A DNA stretch of 29,465 bases, from positions 1 to 29,465 of IMG/VR virus record IMGVR_UViG_3300027139_000017, one strand, 5' to 3'. This DNA is from a virus. The position numbers and the translations under genes are program-made. The notes beneath the pieces are model-generated. The model was given only the letters and a program-made list of their open reading frames with translations, ran no database searches and was not told the origin of the DNA. This document shows positions 15,161-21,412 of this stretch, in pieces (position 1 is the first letter of the stretch; each line of letters starts with the position of its first letter).

Positions 15161-15757
15161 ATGTCAGAAGAAATTAAAGATGTCAATAAAAAGATTGACG
15201 AAGCAGAAGCAGCAGTAAAGAAGTATGCTAGTAAAGATACGGTTATCAGTATTGGTGGATATGAATTTACACCAGCCAAACTGATGGTTGCATTTACATT
15301 AGTGTCTTCATTGCTTGGTGGTCTTTATGGTACGTTTGAAGTCTATAAAGACTACATGAGTATGAAAAAGAAAATTGCTGAGTACGTAACACCTGACTTA
15401 ACTGAACTCTATAAAAAGATGGAAGTGTTAGATGCAAATACTAGCAAGATGACTGAATACACAAACAACATTAAAAACGACTTAAAGAACGATGTTCGTA
15501 GAGTTGAGGGTGTTGTTGAAAACTTAGAGAGATCTACAAAGGCTAGTCTAAGAGATACTGATATTGCTATTAAAGAAATTAAAAAAGACTCTGATTCTAC
15601 ATTGAAAGAAGTTCGTAGATATAGTGACCAGAGCGTAAAAGAAGTGACACAAGAATTAGTAAAAAATCAAAAAGAAACAACAGCGGAAATCCGTGCGTTG
15701 AGAAACGAAGTGGACATGAAGATTAAGAAAGCATTGGATAATCCTCTGTCTCAATAA
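15161..15757 (+). CDS. TM/coiled-coil protein, paralog 1 of a tandem pair
   Basis: 198 aa with AAGGA before the ATG. A short charged N-terminal helix precedes the conserved D-T-V-I-S-I-G-G-Y-E-F-T-P-A-K-L-M-V-A-F-T core. A single membrane segment (about 39-58, ending G-G-L-Y-G) follows, then a long charged coiled coil to the C terminus (K-A-L-D-N-P-L). The next gene is a shorter copy: the core and both ends match closely, while the coiled coil here is about 40 residues longer. Such bitopic coiled-coil proteins may form membrane-linked fibres or bind envelope partners; no enzymatic motif is present. Function unknown. Confidence 0.72.
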   Translation: MSEEIKDVNKKIDEAEAAVKKYASKDTVISIGGYEFTPAKLMVAFTLVSSLLGGLYGTFEVYKDYMSMKKKIAEYVTPDLTELYKKMEVLDANTSKMTEYTNNIKNDLKNDVRRVEGVVENLERSTKASLRDTDIAIKEIKKDSDSTLKEVRRYSDQSVKEVTQELVKNQKETTAEIRALRNEVDMKIKKALDNPLSQ

Positions 15758-15768
15758 GGGAAAAGGAA

Positions 15769-16245
15769 ATGACAGAGAAAGTGGACCTAAATAAGAAAGT
15801 AGACGACCTAGAAGCTGCAGCTAAAAAGTTTGCCAGCAAAGATACAGTAATTTCTATCGGCGGATATGAGTTTACGCCAGCCAAACTGATGGTAGCGTTT
15901 ACGATTGTATCATCTACACTAGGTGGTCTTTATGGAGCATTTGAAGTCTATAAAGATTATCAAGGCATGAAGAAAAAGATTGCGGAATATGTTTCCCCTG
16001 ATCTATCTGAATTGAATAAGAAGATGGAACTCACTATGCAAAATAGTGAGAAAGCTGTTCAATATACTCAAGATATTAAGAACGACCTAAAGCAAGATAT
16101 TCGTAGACTTGAAAAGGTTGTTGAAACTGTCGAGCGTGATGGTAAGCAACTTAATCGTGAAGTCGATCAAGACATGCGCCAAATTCGTAAAGAAATAGAT
16201 AGTAAGATACAGAAAGCATTGGACAACCCATTGGCTGGAAAATAA
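15769..16245 (+). CDS. TM/coiled-coil protein, paralog 2 of a tandem pair
   Basis: 158 aa, beginning 11 bases after paralog 1 with AAGG before the ATG. It shares the S-K-D-T-V-I-S-I-G-G-Y-E-F-T-P-A-K-L-M-V-A-F-T core, the membrane segment with G-G-L-Y-G-x-F-E-V-Y-K-D-Y, the M-K-K-K-I-A-E-Y-V segment and the K-A-L-D-N-P-L end. The coiled coil is shorter and diverged. Tandem duplication followed by divergence is the simplest history. The copies may form a hetero-oligomer or substitute for each other. Confidence 0.72.
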   Translation: MTEKVDLNKKVDDLEAAAKKFASKDTVISIGGYEFTPAKLMVAFTIVSSTLGGLYGAFEVYKDYQGMKKKIAEYVSPDLSELNKKMELTMQNSEKAVQYTQDIKNDLKQDIRRLEKVVETVERDGKQLNREVDQDMRQIRKEIDSKIQKALDNPLAGK

Positions 16246-16266
16246 TAACTACAAGAGAGTAATGGT

Positions 16267-16536
16267 ATGAATGATAAACATCTACTGTGGCTAATAGGAG
16301 TTTTGTTACTGATCCCTATTGCGTTTGCAATAGTAAGTAAAGAATCATTCCGTTACCCATGTCAAGACCCATCTAATTGGGATAAGGAAATCTGTAAGTT
16401 GCCACTATGCGACGTTAACAGAACTTGTCCAGAACACATTTTTAAAGGGCAGAGAGATCCAAGACTCGGTCCACCAAAAGATGGTGAAGTTGCTAGACCA
16501 GCAGCTGCATCAACAACTACAGGAGCATGCAAATGA
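16267..16536 (+). CDS. Small Cys-rich membrane-anchored or secreted protein
   Basis: 89 aa. An N-terminal hydrophobic stretch (about 7-23, ending I-A-F-A) could be a signal peptide or anchor. The exported part has cysteines in Y-P-C-Q, E-I-C-K, L-P-L-C-D, R-T-C-P and a final C-K, suggesting disulfides, then a Pro/Gly/Ala-rich tail. It lies in the run of exported proteins and ends in ATGA with the next gene. Function unknown. Confidence 0.65.
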   Translation: MNDKHLLWLIGVLLLIPIAFAIVSKESFRYPCQDPSNWDKEICKLPLCDVNRTCPEHIFKGQRDPRLGPPKDGEVARPAAASTTTGACK

Positions 16537-16967
16537 GCGAACCAGTTATGTATACAGAAGAGCAGTTAATGGCTCGTCTGAAGTTCTTCATCGGTATCTG
16601 TTTATCATTTACCCTTGTTGGAATTGTTTTCGTTGTTCTTTATTCAATTATCTTTGTTACTCAACCATTGAACGCTATTAGTCCTATCGACCAGAAGTTC
16701 TTTGAGTTAATTATTCCTATCGCAACATTCTTGACTGGTACTCTATCAGGAATTATGTTGGCAGGTGGAGATAAAGATGCACAGAAGAAAGCACTCGAAG
16801 CAGCAACTTCTGGCTGGAATAAACCAACAACTCCAGCACCAACTCCAATGAGTTCACCGATGGGTATGCCACCAAGACCAATGGGTATGCCACCAATGCC
16901 AATGTCTACACAATCATATAATCTTGAGCCAGGAGATCCTGTAGCAAGAAATACAAGAAACGACTAA
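16533..16967 (+). CDS. Two-TM protein with Met/Pro-rich cytoplasmic tail (holin-like topology)
   Basis: 144 aa from ATG 16533, chosen because AGGAG (16521-16525) is seven bases upstream and it overlaps the previous stop as ATGA; an ATG two codons earlier is possible. Two membrane segments (about 20-44 and 60-82) with a short loop are followed by a soluble tail with repeated M-G-M-P-P-R-P and M-P-P-M-P-M units. Two TM segments and a short loop fit a class II holin, but the Pro/Met tail is unusual, and no conserved holin domain is visible. An envelope protein of unknown role is the alternative. Confidence 0.62.
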   Translation: MSEPVMYTEEQLMARLKFFIGICLSFTLVGIVFVVLYSIIFVTQPLNAISPIDQKFFELIIPIATFLTGTLSGIMLAGGDKDAQKKALEAATSGWNKPTTPAPTPMSSPMGMPPRPMGMPPMPMSTQSYNLEPGDPVARNTRND

Positions 16968-16971
16968 TATC

Positions 16972-17202
16972 ATGAATTGGTTAAGAAGCATGGTATCTGA
17001 TGGCCATAATGGAACTGTCAGCAGCAAACGAGTTGTAACACTATTAGCGTTTTTGTTATGTGCTTATGGGTTCGTTGCTGACATCCAAGGGTATAAGGTA
17101 ACGCCAGCTTTATTCGATTCAATGATTTATCTTGTGATAGCAGGACTGGGATTCACAGCTTCTGAAAAATTCGCAAGAAAAGACAATGATAAATCCAATT
17201 GA
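16972..17202 (+). CDS. Holin-like small membrane protein
   Basis: 76 aa. Basic start with S-S-K-R-V, two membrane segments (about 21-38 and 47-65, the second with Y-L-V-I-A-G-L-G-F-T-A-S-E-K) and a charged C terminus. This arrangement and the A-G-L-G-F-T-A-S-E-K-F end resemble small holin-like proteins found in many phages. Neighbouring genes are also membrane or exported proteins; the spanins are about 12 kb upstream. Holin function is plausible but unproven. Confidence 0.65.
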   Translation: MNWLRSMVSDGHNGTVSSKRVVTLLAFLLCAYGFVADIQGYKVTPALFDSMIYLVIAGLGFTASEKFARKDNDKSN

Positions 17203-17305
17203 TCTTTGGGTTTGGTATTTTCTACAAATATGGTTTCTTCCATATCGTCTAGCAGGTGGTAGCGTTGATACAGCCTGCAAACCCTCAAATTTAACTTCAA
17301 AATAA
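17186..17305 (+). CDS. Small hydrophobic/aromatic protein, function unknown
   Basis: 39 aa starting at ATG 17186, overlapping the holin-like gene by 17 bases and ending exactly at the first terminator-region hairpin. The N-terminal half is Trp/Phe/Leu-rich (I-D-L-W-V-W-Y-F-L-Q-I-W-F-L-P), likely membrane-associated. Placement argues for translation; the shortness keeps confidence moderate. Confidence 0.5.
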   Translation: MINPIDLWVWYFLQIWFLPYRLAGGSVDTACKPSNLTSK

Positions 17306-17355
17306 CCCTACAAACTGTAGGGTCTTCCCAACCCCTCTCTAGTAGAGGGGTTTTT
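17305..17355 (+). terminator. Double hairpin ending in an intrinsic terminator
   Basis: First hairpin: ACCCTACA (17305-17312), loop AAC, TGTAGGGT (17316-17323). Second: AACCCCTCT (17330-17338), loop CTAGT, AGAGGGGTT (17344-17352), running straight into TTT (five Ts in all, 17351-17355). The second is a textbook intrinsic terminator. It closes the membrane/secreted block just ahead of a new promoter. Confidence 0.9.
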
Positions 17356-17381
17356 GCGTTGTAAATTTGCAAAACTGGGGG

Positions 17382-17410
17382 TTTACAATAATTCAAAATG
17401 GCTGTATAAT
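17382..17410 (+). promoter_or_regulatory. Sigma70-like promoter
   Basis: -35 TTTACA (17382-17387), 17-bp spacer, -10 TATAAT (17405-17410), 27 bases after the terminator. Its first 17 bases (TTTACAATAATTCAAAA) recur exactly at the promoter at 22845. Confidence 0.85.
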
Positions 17411-17440
17411 AGTCTTATGATGATTGAAAAAGGAAACAAA

Positions 17441-17713
17441 ATGTTGAATGTGAATGTTGGTGATGTGATCCGTGCTTATGACTTCAAACCGATGGTTGGT
17501 CGTGAAGACTGTTTCGTTGAAGGTGTTGTTGAACAAGTTAAGAACACTGAGCAAGGTTACTTTGCTTACAAAATTACTGCTACCAAAGATGTGTTCGGTG
17601 GCGAGATTCAAAAGAAAGGTAAGCACTCTCGTGTTGGCAAAATTGTTTTCGTACCCCATGAAGTTTCTTTCATGGAATATGCTGGTCGTGTGATCAACTT
17701 GTCGAGGATTTAA
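17441..17713 (+). CDS. Small conserved phage protein, function unknown
   Basis: 90 aa from ATG 17441, chosen because AAGGAA (17430-17435) precedes it and the promoter -10 (17405-17410) lies upstream; the longer open frame would start before the promoter. The sequence looks like a small beta-barrel (V-N-V-G-D-V-I-R-A-Y-D-F, later F-G-G-E and V-F-V-P). Similar proteins are common among small early genes of T4-like phages, without a known role. First gene of the small-gene operon. Confidence 0.68.
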   Translation: MLNVNVGDVIRAYDFKPMVGREDCFVEGVVEQVKNTEQGYFAYKITATKDVFGGEIQKKGKHSRVGKIVFVPHEVSFMEYAGRVINLSRI

Positions 17714-17715
17714 TT

Positions 17716-17874
17716 ATGATTAGGTTTTTTATTGGTCTCTTAATTATTTTCGGTGTTTCTGGTGGTCTTGACAATGCTAGTGATGCTGATTTACCTTACC
17801 TACTTCTGGCTTGTGCTGGTGGATTTTTGCTGATGATTATCGGTTCTCAATCAATGGAGCGAAAAAATGATTGA
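17716..17874 (+). CDS. Small two-TM protein
   Basis: 52 aa. ATG two bases after the previous stop, with GAGG at 17704-17707. Two hydrophobic helices (about 3-17 and 27-44) are separated by an acidic loop (D-N-A-S-D-A-D). Its stop overlaps the next gene's start by eight bases. Likely an inner-membrane protein; function unknown. Confidence 0.6.
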   Translation: MIRFFIGLLIIFGVSGGLDNASDADLPYLLLACAGGFLLMIIGSQSMERKND

Positions 17875-18001
17875 TCTAAATAAACTCACCCCAGAAGAAA
17901 TCGAAGAACTGGAAAATTTGGAACTGCAAAAGCAATATGAGTTTATGTCTTATGCAGATGAATGTGCAAATGATGATGCGCAATATTATGGAGAACATTA
18001 A
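17867..18001 (+). CDS. Very small acidic protein
   Basis: 44 aa, overlapping the previous gene by eight bases and ending one base before the next ATG. Strongly acidic helix (L-T-P-E-E-I-E-E-L-E-N-L) followed by a Tyr/Asp-rich end. The tight fit in the operon supports it. Function unknown. Confidence 0.55.
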   Translation: MIDLNKLTPEEIEELENLELQKQYEFMSYADECANDDAQYYGEH

Positions 18002-18002
18002 T

Positions 18003-18236
18003 ATGAATACAATTGAATATCGTGGTCAAACTTTTGATCGTAGTCATGGTAGCCCATTTGATCGTGGTGCTGCTGATAGCTGGTATAGTCGTCCGCAAGA
18101 CCCGCACTGGTATCCTGAGGGATCCTATCGTGGCGATCGAGTTGAACCTAAAGACATGAGTATTGCTGAGATGCGTGCTTATTTTATGGGTTATGAATAT
18201 AATGAACAGTTTGGTGGCAAAAAAGATTATGCGTGA
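18003..18236 (+). CDS. Small conserved protein with Asp/Arg/Tyr/Pro-rich motif
   Basis: 77 aa from ATG 18003 with GGAG (17989-17992) upstream; the frame is open earlier but reads as shadow of the previous gene. Contains F-D-R-G-A-A-D-S-W-Y-S-R-P-Q-D-P-H-W-Y-P and then M-S-I-A-E-M-R-A-Y-F-M-G-Y-E. This signature is widespread in small phage and bacterial hypothetical proteins. No catalytic residue set is evident. Soluble, function unknown. Confidence 0.68.
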   Translation: MNTIEYRGQTFDRSHGSPFDRGAADSWYSRPQDPHWYPEGSYRGDRVEPKDMSIAEMRAYFMGYEYNEQFGGKKDYA

Positions 18237-18309
18237 TTTGGTTTTTTACATTATACAACCTGCGATTATTATCTTCGCCATTGTTGTGTTTGTTTCAGGT
18301 TTCTTTTAA
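18229..18309 (+). CDS. Tiny single-TM protein
   Basis: 26 aa starting at ATG 18229, overlapping the previous gene by eight bases. After M-R-D-L the rest is one hydrophobic helix (I-I-Q-P-A-I-I-I-F-A-I-V-V-F-V). Such mini-proteins are common in phage early regions. Supported by overlap and composition only. Confidence 0.42.
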   Translation: MRDLVFYIIQPAIIIFAIVVFVSGFF

Positions 18310-18311
18310 GA

Positions 18312-18346
18312 AAAGTCTTTGTGGAGGAATATCCTTGGTAGACTTT
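18312..18346 (+). promoter_or_regulatory. Structured RNA element over a strong Shine-Dalgarno
   Basis: Outer stem AAAGTCT (18312-18318) pairs with AGACTTT (18340-18346), and inner AGGA (18325-18328) pairs with TCCT (18332-18335). The inner stem masks GGAGGA, a strong ribosome site lying before TTG 18335, which would open a 22-codon frame ending at 18403. A second possible stem (TACTAC/GTAGTA) follows near 18376-18405. It may be a leader peptide or translational operator controlling the gene at 18428. Confidence 0.35.
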
Positions 18347-18427
18347 AAACAGCCAAAACAGCATCTGAGTGTTTACTACTATCAACTATGCCAAAGAAAG
18401 TAGTACTAATTTTGAAAAGGAGTTGTT

Positions 18428-18634
18428 ATGTTAGCATATTGTGACTATATCGCTAAAGTTATTAGCGAAGCAATGAAGAAAGATGCGGATAAGTATAGTT
18501 CTTACATTGATAATGTTGGAAAGACGCAATGGGATTTAGATCCACAAGGAAAGTTTTTATCTACTCGCAAGACTATGTCTGTGATTGATAGAAATGGTAA
18601 AGCGTATCGTGTGACAGTAGAGGAAGTTAAATGA
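18428..18634 (+). CDS. Small protein, function unknown
   Basis: 68 aa with a strong AAGGAG site (18418-18423) before ATG 18428. Helical N-terminal half with one Cys (Y-C-D-Y-I-A-K), then a beta-like C-terminal half (S-V-I-D-R-N-G-K-A-Y-R-V-T-V). Resembles small T4-like early genes. Stop overlaps the next ATG as ATGA. Confidence 0.62.
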   Translation: MLAYCDYIAKVISEAMKKDADKYSSYIDNVGKTQWDLDPQGKFLSTRKTMSVIDRNGKAYRVTVEEVK

Positions 18635-18846
18635 CAGAATTTTTGAAGTGGTTAGGAACTGCGTTGACTATTGCTGGCGCAGTTGCAACTTCATTGGCTA
18701 TGGATCCATTGAACGTGTATCTGTTTAATGCTGGTGCAATTACTTGGCTTGCTGCTGCAATAAGGATGAAAGAGAAAAGTCTTATTGTAGTCAATGCTGG
18801 GTTGTTGGCTGTATACATCTTTGGAGTTATCTACAGACTGCAATAA
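18631..18846 (+). CDS. Small multi-TM protein
   Basis: 71 aa, ATGA overlap with the previous gene. Three hydrophobic stretches (about 5-24, 29-44 and 50-68), one of them with L-N-V-Y-L-F-N-A-G-A-I-T-W-L. Likely inner-membrane. I recall similar small phage membrane proteins but no function. It ends ten bases before the next promoter. Confidence 0.62.
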   Translation: MTEFLKWLGTALTIAGAVATSLAMDPLNVYLFNAGAITWLAAAIRMKEKSLIVVNAGLLAVYIFGVIYRLQ

Positions 18847-18855
18847 TAAAATAAG

Positions 18856-18884
18856 TTGACATTAAAATGAAAGTAGTGTATAAT
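18856..18884 (+). promoter_or_regulatory. Consensus sigma70-like promoter
   Basis: -35 TTGACA (18856-18861), 17-bp spacer, -10 TATAAT (18879-18884): a perfect consensus at both boxes. It overlaps the ATG (18867) of the following small gene, so its transcript would start inside that gene. Confidence 0.88.
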
Positions 18885-19016
18885 TCAATTAAACCTAGAA
18901 ATCCTATAGCAAAGGATTTGCGCACTCCCAAGTATCGTATGAGAAAGGTGGAGTCTAAGGTTCAGTACACACGTCAACCCAAGCACAAGAAAGGTAGCTA
19001 TGAATATCAATATTGA
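18867..19016 (+). CDS. Small basic protein of a widespread phage family
   Basis: 49 aa, very basic. The R-N-P-I-A-K-D-L-R-T-P-K-Y-R motif followed by a K/R/Y-rich end (Y-T-R-Q-P-K-H-K-K-G-S-Y) matches a family of tiny phage proteins with an N-P-x-A-x-x-L-R core. The only upstream ATG (18867) lies between the -35 and -10 of the promoter at 18856, so translation from it needs read-through transcription. A non-ATG start nearer 18889 is possible. It overlaps the next gene by 17 bases. Confidence 0.6.
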   Translation: MKVVYNSIKPRNPIAKDLRTPKYRMRKVESKVQYTRQPKHKKGSYEYQY

Positions 19017-19245
19017 ACTTAACAAACCAGACTTACATAAGTCAGTTATTGTTAAGTCGCACGCATATGACCTTGTAGAATTTACAGTTAAACAAGTGTC
19101 CTTCGATAAAGATGGTAAGGAACTGACGAATAGTTATCATACTACCTTTTACAACACAAAAGAATTTAAAGATTTTTTCCAACCATTAGTTAATGAATTA
19201 AAAGTGAGATTTGATAATGACGATGCAAACAGTATTCAAGAATGA
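19000..19245 (+). CDS. Small protein, function unknown
   Basis: 81 aa from ATG 19000, preceded by AAAGG. Beta-rich appearance (I-V-K-S-H-A-Y-D-L-V-E-F-T-V-K-Q-V), then Y-N-T-K-E-F-K-D-F-F and an acidic end. No Cys and no membrane segment. Served by the consensus promoter at 18856. Overlaps the next gene by about 29 bases. Confidence 0.6.
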   Translation: MNINIELNKPDLHKSVIVKSHAYDLVEFTVKQVSFDKDGKELTNSYHTTFYNTKEFKDFFQPLVNELKVRFDNDDANSIQE

Positions 19246-19519
19246 TAAAGAGTTCGAAACTTTCAAAGAGTGGACACATGGACTACTACGAGACGCAAAC
19301 ACAAAAGATCTGTGCATTACTTTTACCAAAAAAGATGGTACAGAAAGAAAAATGTTATGTACTCTCTGCGAGGGAAGAATACCTGCAGACAAGATGCCCA
19401 AGGAAGAAACTGCGAGTAGCCAGACTTCTGGATCCGCAGTACGAGTCTTCGATACAGAAAAACAAGAGTGGAGATCCTTCCGTTGGGACTCCGTAATTAA
19501 AGTGGAGTTCTCGCTGTGA
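19217..19519 (+). CDS. WYL_2/DUF2693-like protein
   Basis: 100 aa from ATG 19217; TTG 19211 and ATG 19223 are alternatives. The core has F-T-K-K-D-G-T-E-R-K-M-L-C-T-L, then V-F-D-T-E-K-Q-E-W-R-S-F-R-W-D-S-V. This is the pattern of the small SH3-like DUF2693 (WYL_2) family common in T4-like phages, and related WYL domains bind ligands or regulate transcription. The phage role is unknown. Stop overlaps the next gene's GTG (GTGA). Confidence 0.72.
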   Translation: MTMQTVFKNDKEFETFKEWTHGLLRDANTKDLCITFTKKDGTERKMLCTLCEGRIPADKMPKEETASSQTSGSAVRVFDTEKQEWRSFRWDSVIKVEFSL

Positions 19520-19722
19520 AAACAATTATTGCTATGTTTGGTGTCACTGTTGGTGTCATCATTATTATTGGTTTGGCAGTTCTTCTGCCAATTTTATATC
19601 TCTGGGCACTAAACACTTTATTCCCTATGCTCGCAATCCCCTATACATTAGAGACTTGGTCTGCAGCAGTTTTGTTGCACATCTTCTTCTCAAAATCAAT
19701 TGAAATTAAAAAGGATAAATGA
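19516..19722 (+). CDS. Small two-TM protein
   Basis: 68 aa, beginning with GTG in a GTGA overlap with the previous gene. Hydrophobic segments at about 4-32 and 45-59, with a short basic end (I-E-I-K-K-D-K). Probably an inner-membrane protein; function unknown. Stop overlaps the next ATG (ATGATG). Confidence 0.6.
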   Translation: MKTIIAMFGVTVGVIIIIGLAVLLPILYLWALNTLFPMLAIPYTLETWSAAVLLHIFFSKSIEIKKDK

Positions 19723-20003
19723 TGAATTACGTATTGACACCTGAACAGAAAACTGATCTACAAAAAGCCATTCGTGAAATCAGCAACTCTATGATTCGAA
19801 CTGAAGCAGAACGTGATTTGATTAAAGAAATTGTCAAAGAACAATCTGACCAGTTGCAAATCCCAAAGAAAATTATCAACAAGATTGCTAAAACTTTTCA
19901 TAAGCAGAGTTTGCACCAAGAAGTTGCAGACCATGAAGACTTCGTTGAATTGTATGAGAAAGTGACCAGTGCTGGTACACAGAAAAACACCACCCAACCA
20001 TAA
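19719..20003 (+). CDS. DsbA-like dsDNA-binding protein (T4 late-transcription accessory type)
   Basis: 94 aa, helical and basic in the middle. The order of segments resembles T4 DsbA (89 aa): an N-terminal helix, a basic I-K-E-I-V-K-E central part, K-I-I-N-K-I-A-K-T-F-H-K, then E-D-F-V-E-L-Y-E-K-V matching the E-L-Y-D-x-V end of T4 DsbA. T4 DsbA binds double-stranded DNA and is linked to late promoters; it is unrelated to the thiol oxidase DsbA. Two start codons (19719, 19722) are possible. It heads the run of metabolic genes, with the next one starting inside its 3' end. Confidence 0.65.
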   Translation: MMNYVLTPEQKTDLQKAIREISNSMIRTEAERDLIKEIVKEQSDQLQIPKKIINKIAKTFHKQSLHQEVADHEDFVELYEKVTSAGTQKNTTQP

Positions 20004-20598
20004 GCACAGTCTTTTATATCTCATGGGTGTCACATGGAAATATGACACCATGTTCAACTCCACATTCACAGAACAAAACCTACAAGATTTGTTGTATGAT
20101 GCTGGAGTTGAAACTATCGCAGTAGATTATGAACCCAGCGATACATATGAGAGTTTAGTGGAAGATTTGAAAGAACTCGCTACTGATGTAGATTATATAA
20201 TGGGTTATAGTTTTGGGTGTTTTCTTGCTATAGCATCATCAACAGAAAATACCAAAGGGATAATTTTACTTGATCCTAATGCAGAAATAAATCATAATCA
20301 GAAGAAGTATATTGAGGATATAGAAACTGCCAATAGGTTTTTTGAGAGGGATTTATCCACTAAAAATAAAAATATTGGAGTGGTCGATAGATTGATTATT
20401 TCACCAAACAAAACTAAAACATTATTGTTGTTTAGTGAGTGGGGTAATTCTAATAATTCTCTATGCACAAATGGAATGTATTTAAAATTTTTGGGTGAGA
20501 AGAAAAAGGTTGTTATAAAGAATTCTTCACATTACGTAATGTTAGAACCAGCTAGATATATTCTAGCCAAAGAAATAATGGAGTTTATTCGTGCTTGA
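19969..20598 (+). CDS. Alpha/beta hydrolase-like protein 1
   Basis: 209 aa from GTG 19969; no ATG lies before the first strand, and a later ATG (20023) would cut into it. Nucleophile elbow G79-Y-S81-F-G83 and a C-terminal H188 in S-S-H-Y-V-M-L-E-P fit a serine hydrolase. The acidic member is less clear (S-E-W-G near L-L-L-F). It is shorter than most family members (250-300 aa), suggesting a minimal lid. Substrate unknown. It overlaps the DsbA-like gene by 35 bases and the aminotransferase by eight, so it belongs to the same operon. A second, unrelated-looking hydrolase lies two genes on. Confidence 0.72.
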   Translation: MLVHRKTPPNHKHSLLYLMGVTWKYDTMFNSTFTEQNLQDLLYDAGVETIAVDYEPSDTYESLVEDLKELATDVDYIMGYSFGCFLAIASSTENTKGIILLDPNAEINHNQKKYIEDIETANRFFERDLSTKNKNIGVVDRLIISPNKTKTLLLFSEWGNSNNSLCTNGMYLKFLGEKKKVVIKNSSHYVMLEPARYILAKEIMEFIRA

Positions 20599-21409
20599 TT
20601 ATCCTGCTTGGAAAAATGGTAAGTATTGTAAAGTCAAAGACCTAACAGTTTCTGTTTTAGATCTTGGCTTAATTCATTGTGATGCAACTTATGATGTGCT
20701 TGCAGTGAGGAATGGTGAAATTGAAAACCTAAATGCACACCTGAGTAGATTCATCCGCAGTTCTCAGGGATGGAGAATCCCTGTTGAGTACTCTGATAAC
20801 GACATCGAGATAGTTATTCAAACATTGGTAGCTATGGCACCGACTGACGATCTATTAGTTTGGATCGGTTTGACTAGAGGTATACCTACTTCTGGTAACC
20901 CAAGAGATTTAGCCAACTGTAAACCGAATCTCTTCATCTATACCAAACCCTACTATGGGTTCAATAAAGAAAATACAGCTACAGTTTGCTTAGCGAAGCA
21001 AAAAAGAAATACATCTATTGATCAAACGATGAAGAACTTTGCTTGGAATGATTTAAACCTTGCACAGTGGGAAGCAATCGATCGTGGATATGATACTGCT
21101 GTGTTATTAGACCATGGTGGACTTATTACTGAGGGTCCAGGATTTAATGTTGGGTTTATTCGAGGTGGAAAGGTGTACGCACCTGCCACGAACTGTCTTA
21201 AGGGTACTGTGATGGAATTAGTTAAATCCTTATGCGATAGAAATGGTATTTGGTTTGAGTATGGTAATATCCTACCATGGTTTGCTGAAACATCTGATGC
21301 AATGTTTCTGACATCAACAGCTGGAAATATAATTACAGTGAAGTGTTTTGAGGGTAAGTATTTTAATGATAATGATACCTTACAATATCTACAACAGAGG
21401 ATTACATAA
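20591..21409 (+). CDS. Class IV PLP-dependent aminotransferase (branched-chain aminotransferase-like)
   Basis: 272 aa from GTG 20591, overlapping the hydrolase stop. Family features: H50-L-S-R53-F phosphate-contact arginine region, catalytic K148 forming the PLP Schiff base, and I-T-E181-G-P-G-F-N-V-G, the cofactor-phosphate loop typical of class IV fold (BCAT, D-amino acid transaminase, aminodeoxychorismate lyase). The G-P-G-F-N-V form is closest to branched-chain aminotransferases. It is slightly shorter than bacterial BCATs (about 300 aa). The reaction would move an amino group between an amino acid and 2-oxoglutarate or another oxo-acid; the substrate cannot be read. Unusual gene for a phage. 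Confidence 0.85.
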   Translation: MLDYPAWKNGKYCKVKDLTVSVLDLGLIHCDATYDVLAVRNGEIENLNAHLSRFIRSSQGWRIPVEYSDNDIEIVIQTLVAMAPTDDLLVWIGLTRGIPTSGNPRDLANCKPNLFIYTKPYYGFNKENTATVCLAKQKRNTSIDQTMKNFAWNDLNLAQWEAIDRGYDTAVLLDHGGLITEGPGFNVGFIRGGKVYAPATNCLKGTVMELVKSLCDRNGIWFEYGNILPWFAETSDAMFLTSTAGNIITVKCFEGKYFNDNDTLQYLQQRIT

Positions 21410-21412
21410 TTT

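Noticed and set aside
18310-18427. tRNA gene in the intergenic stretch
   Set aside because: Stems are present, but there is no cloverleaf, T-loop (TTCRA) or acceptor pairing of tRNA type; none of the other gaps shows one either.
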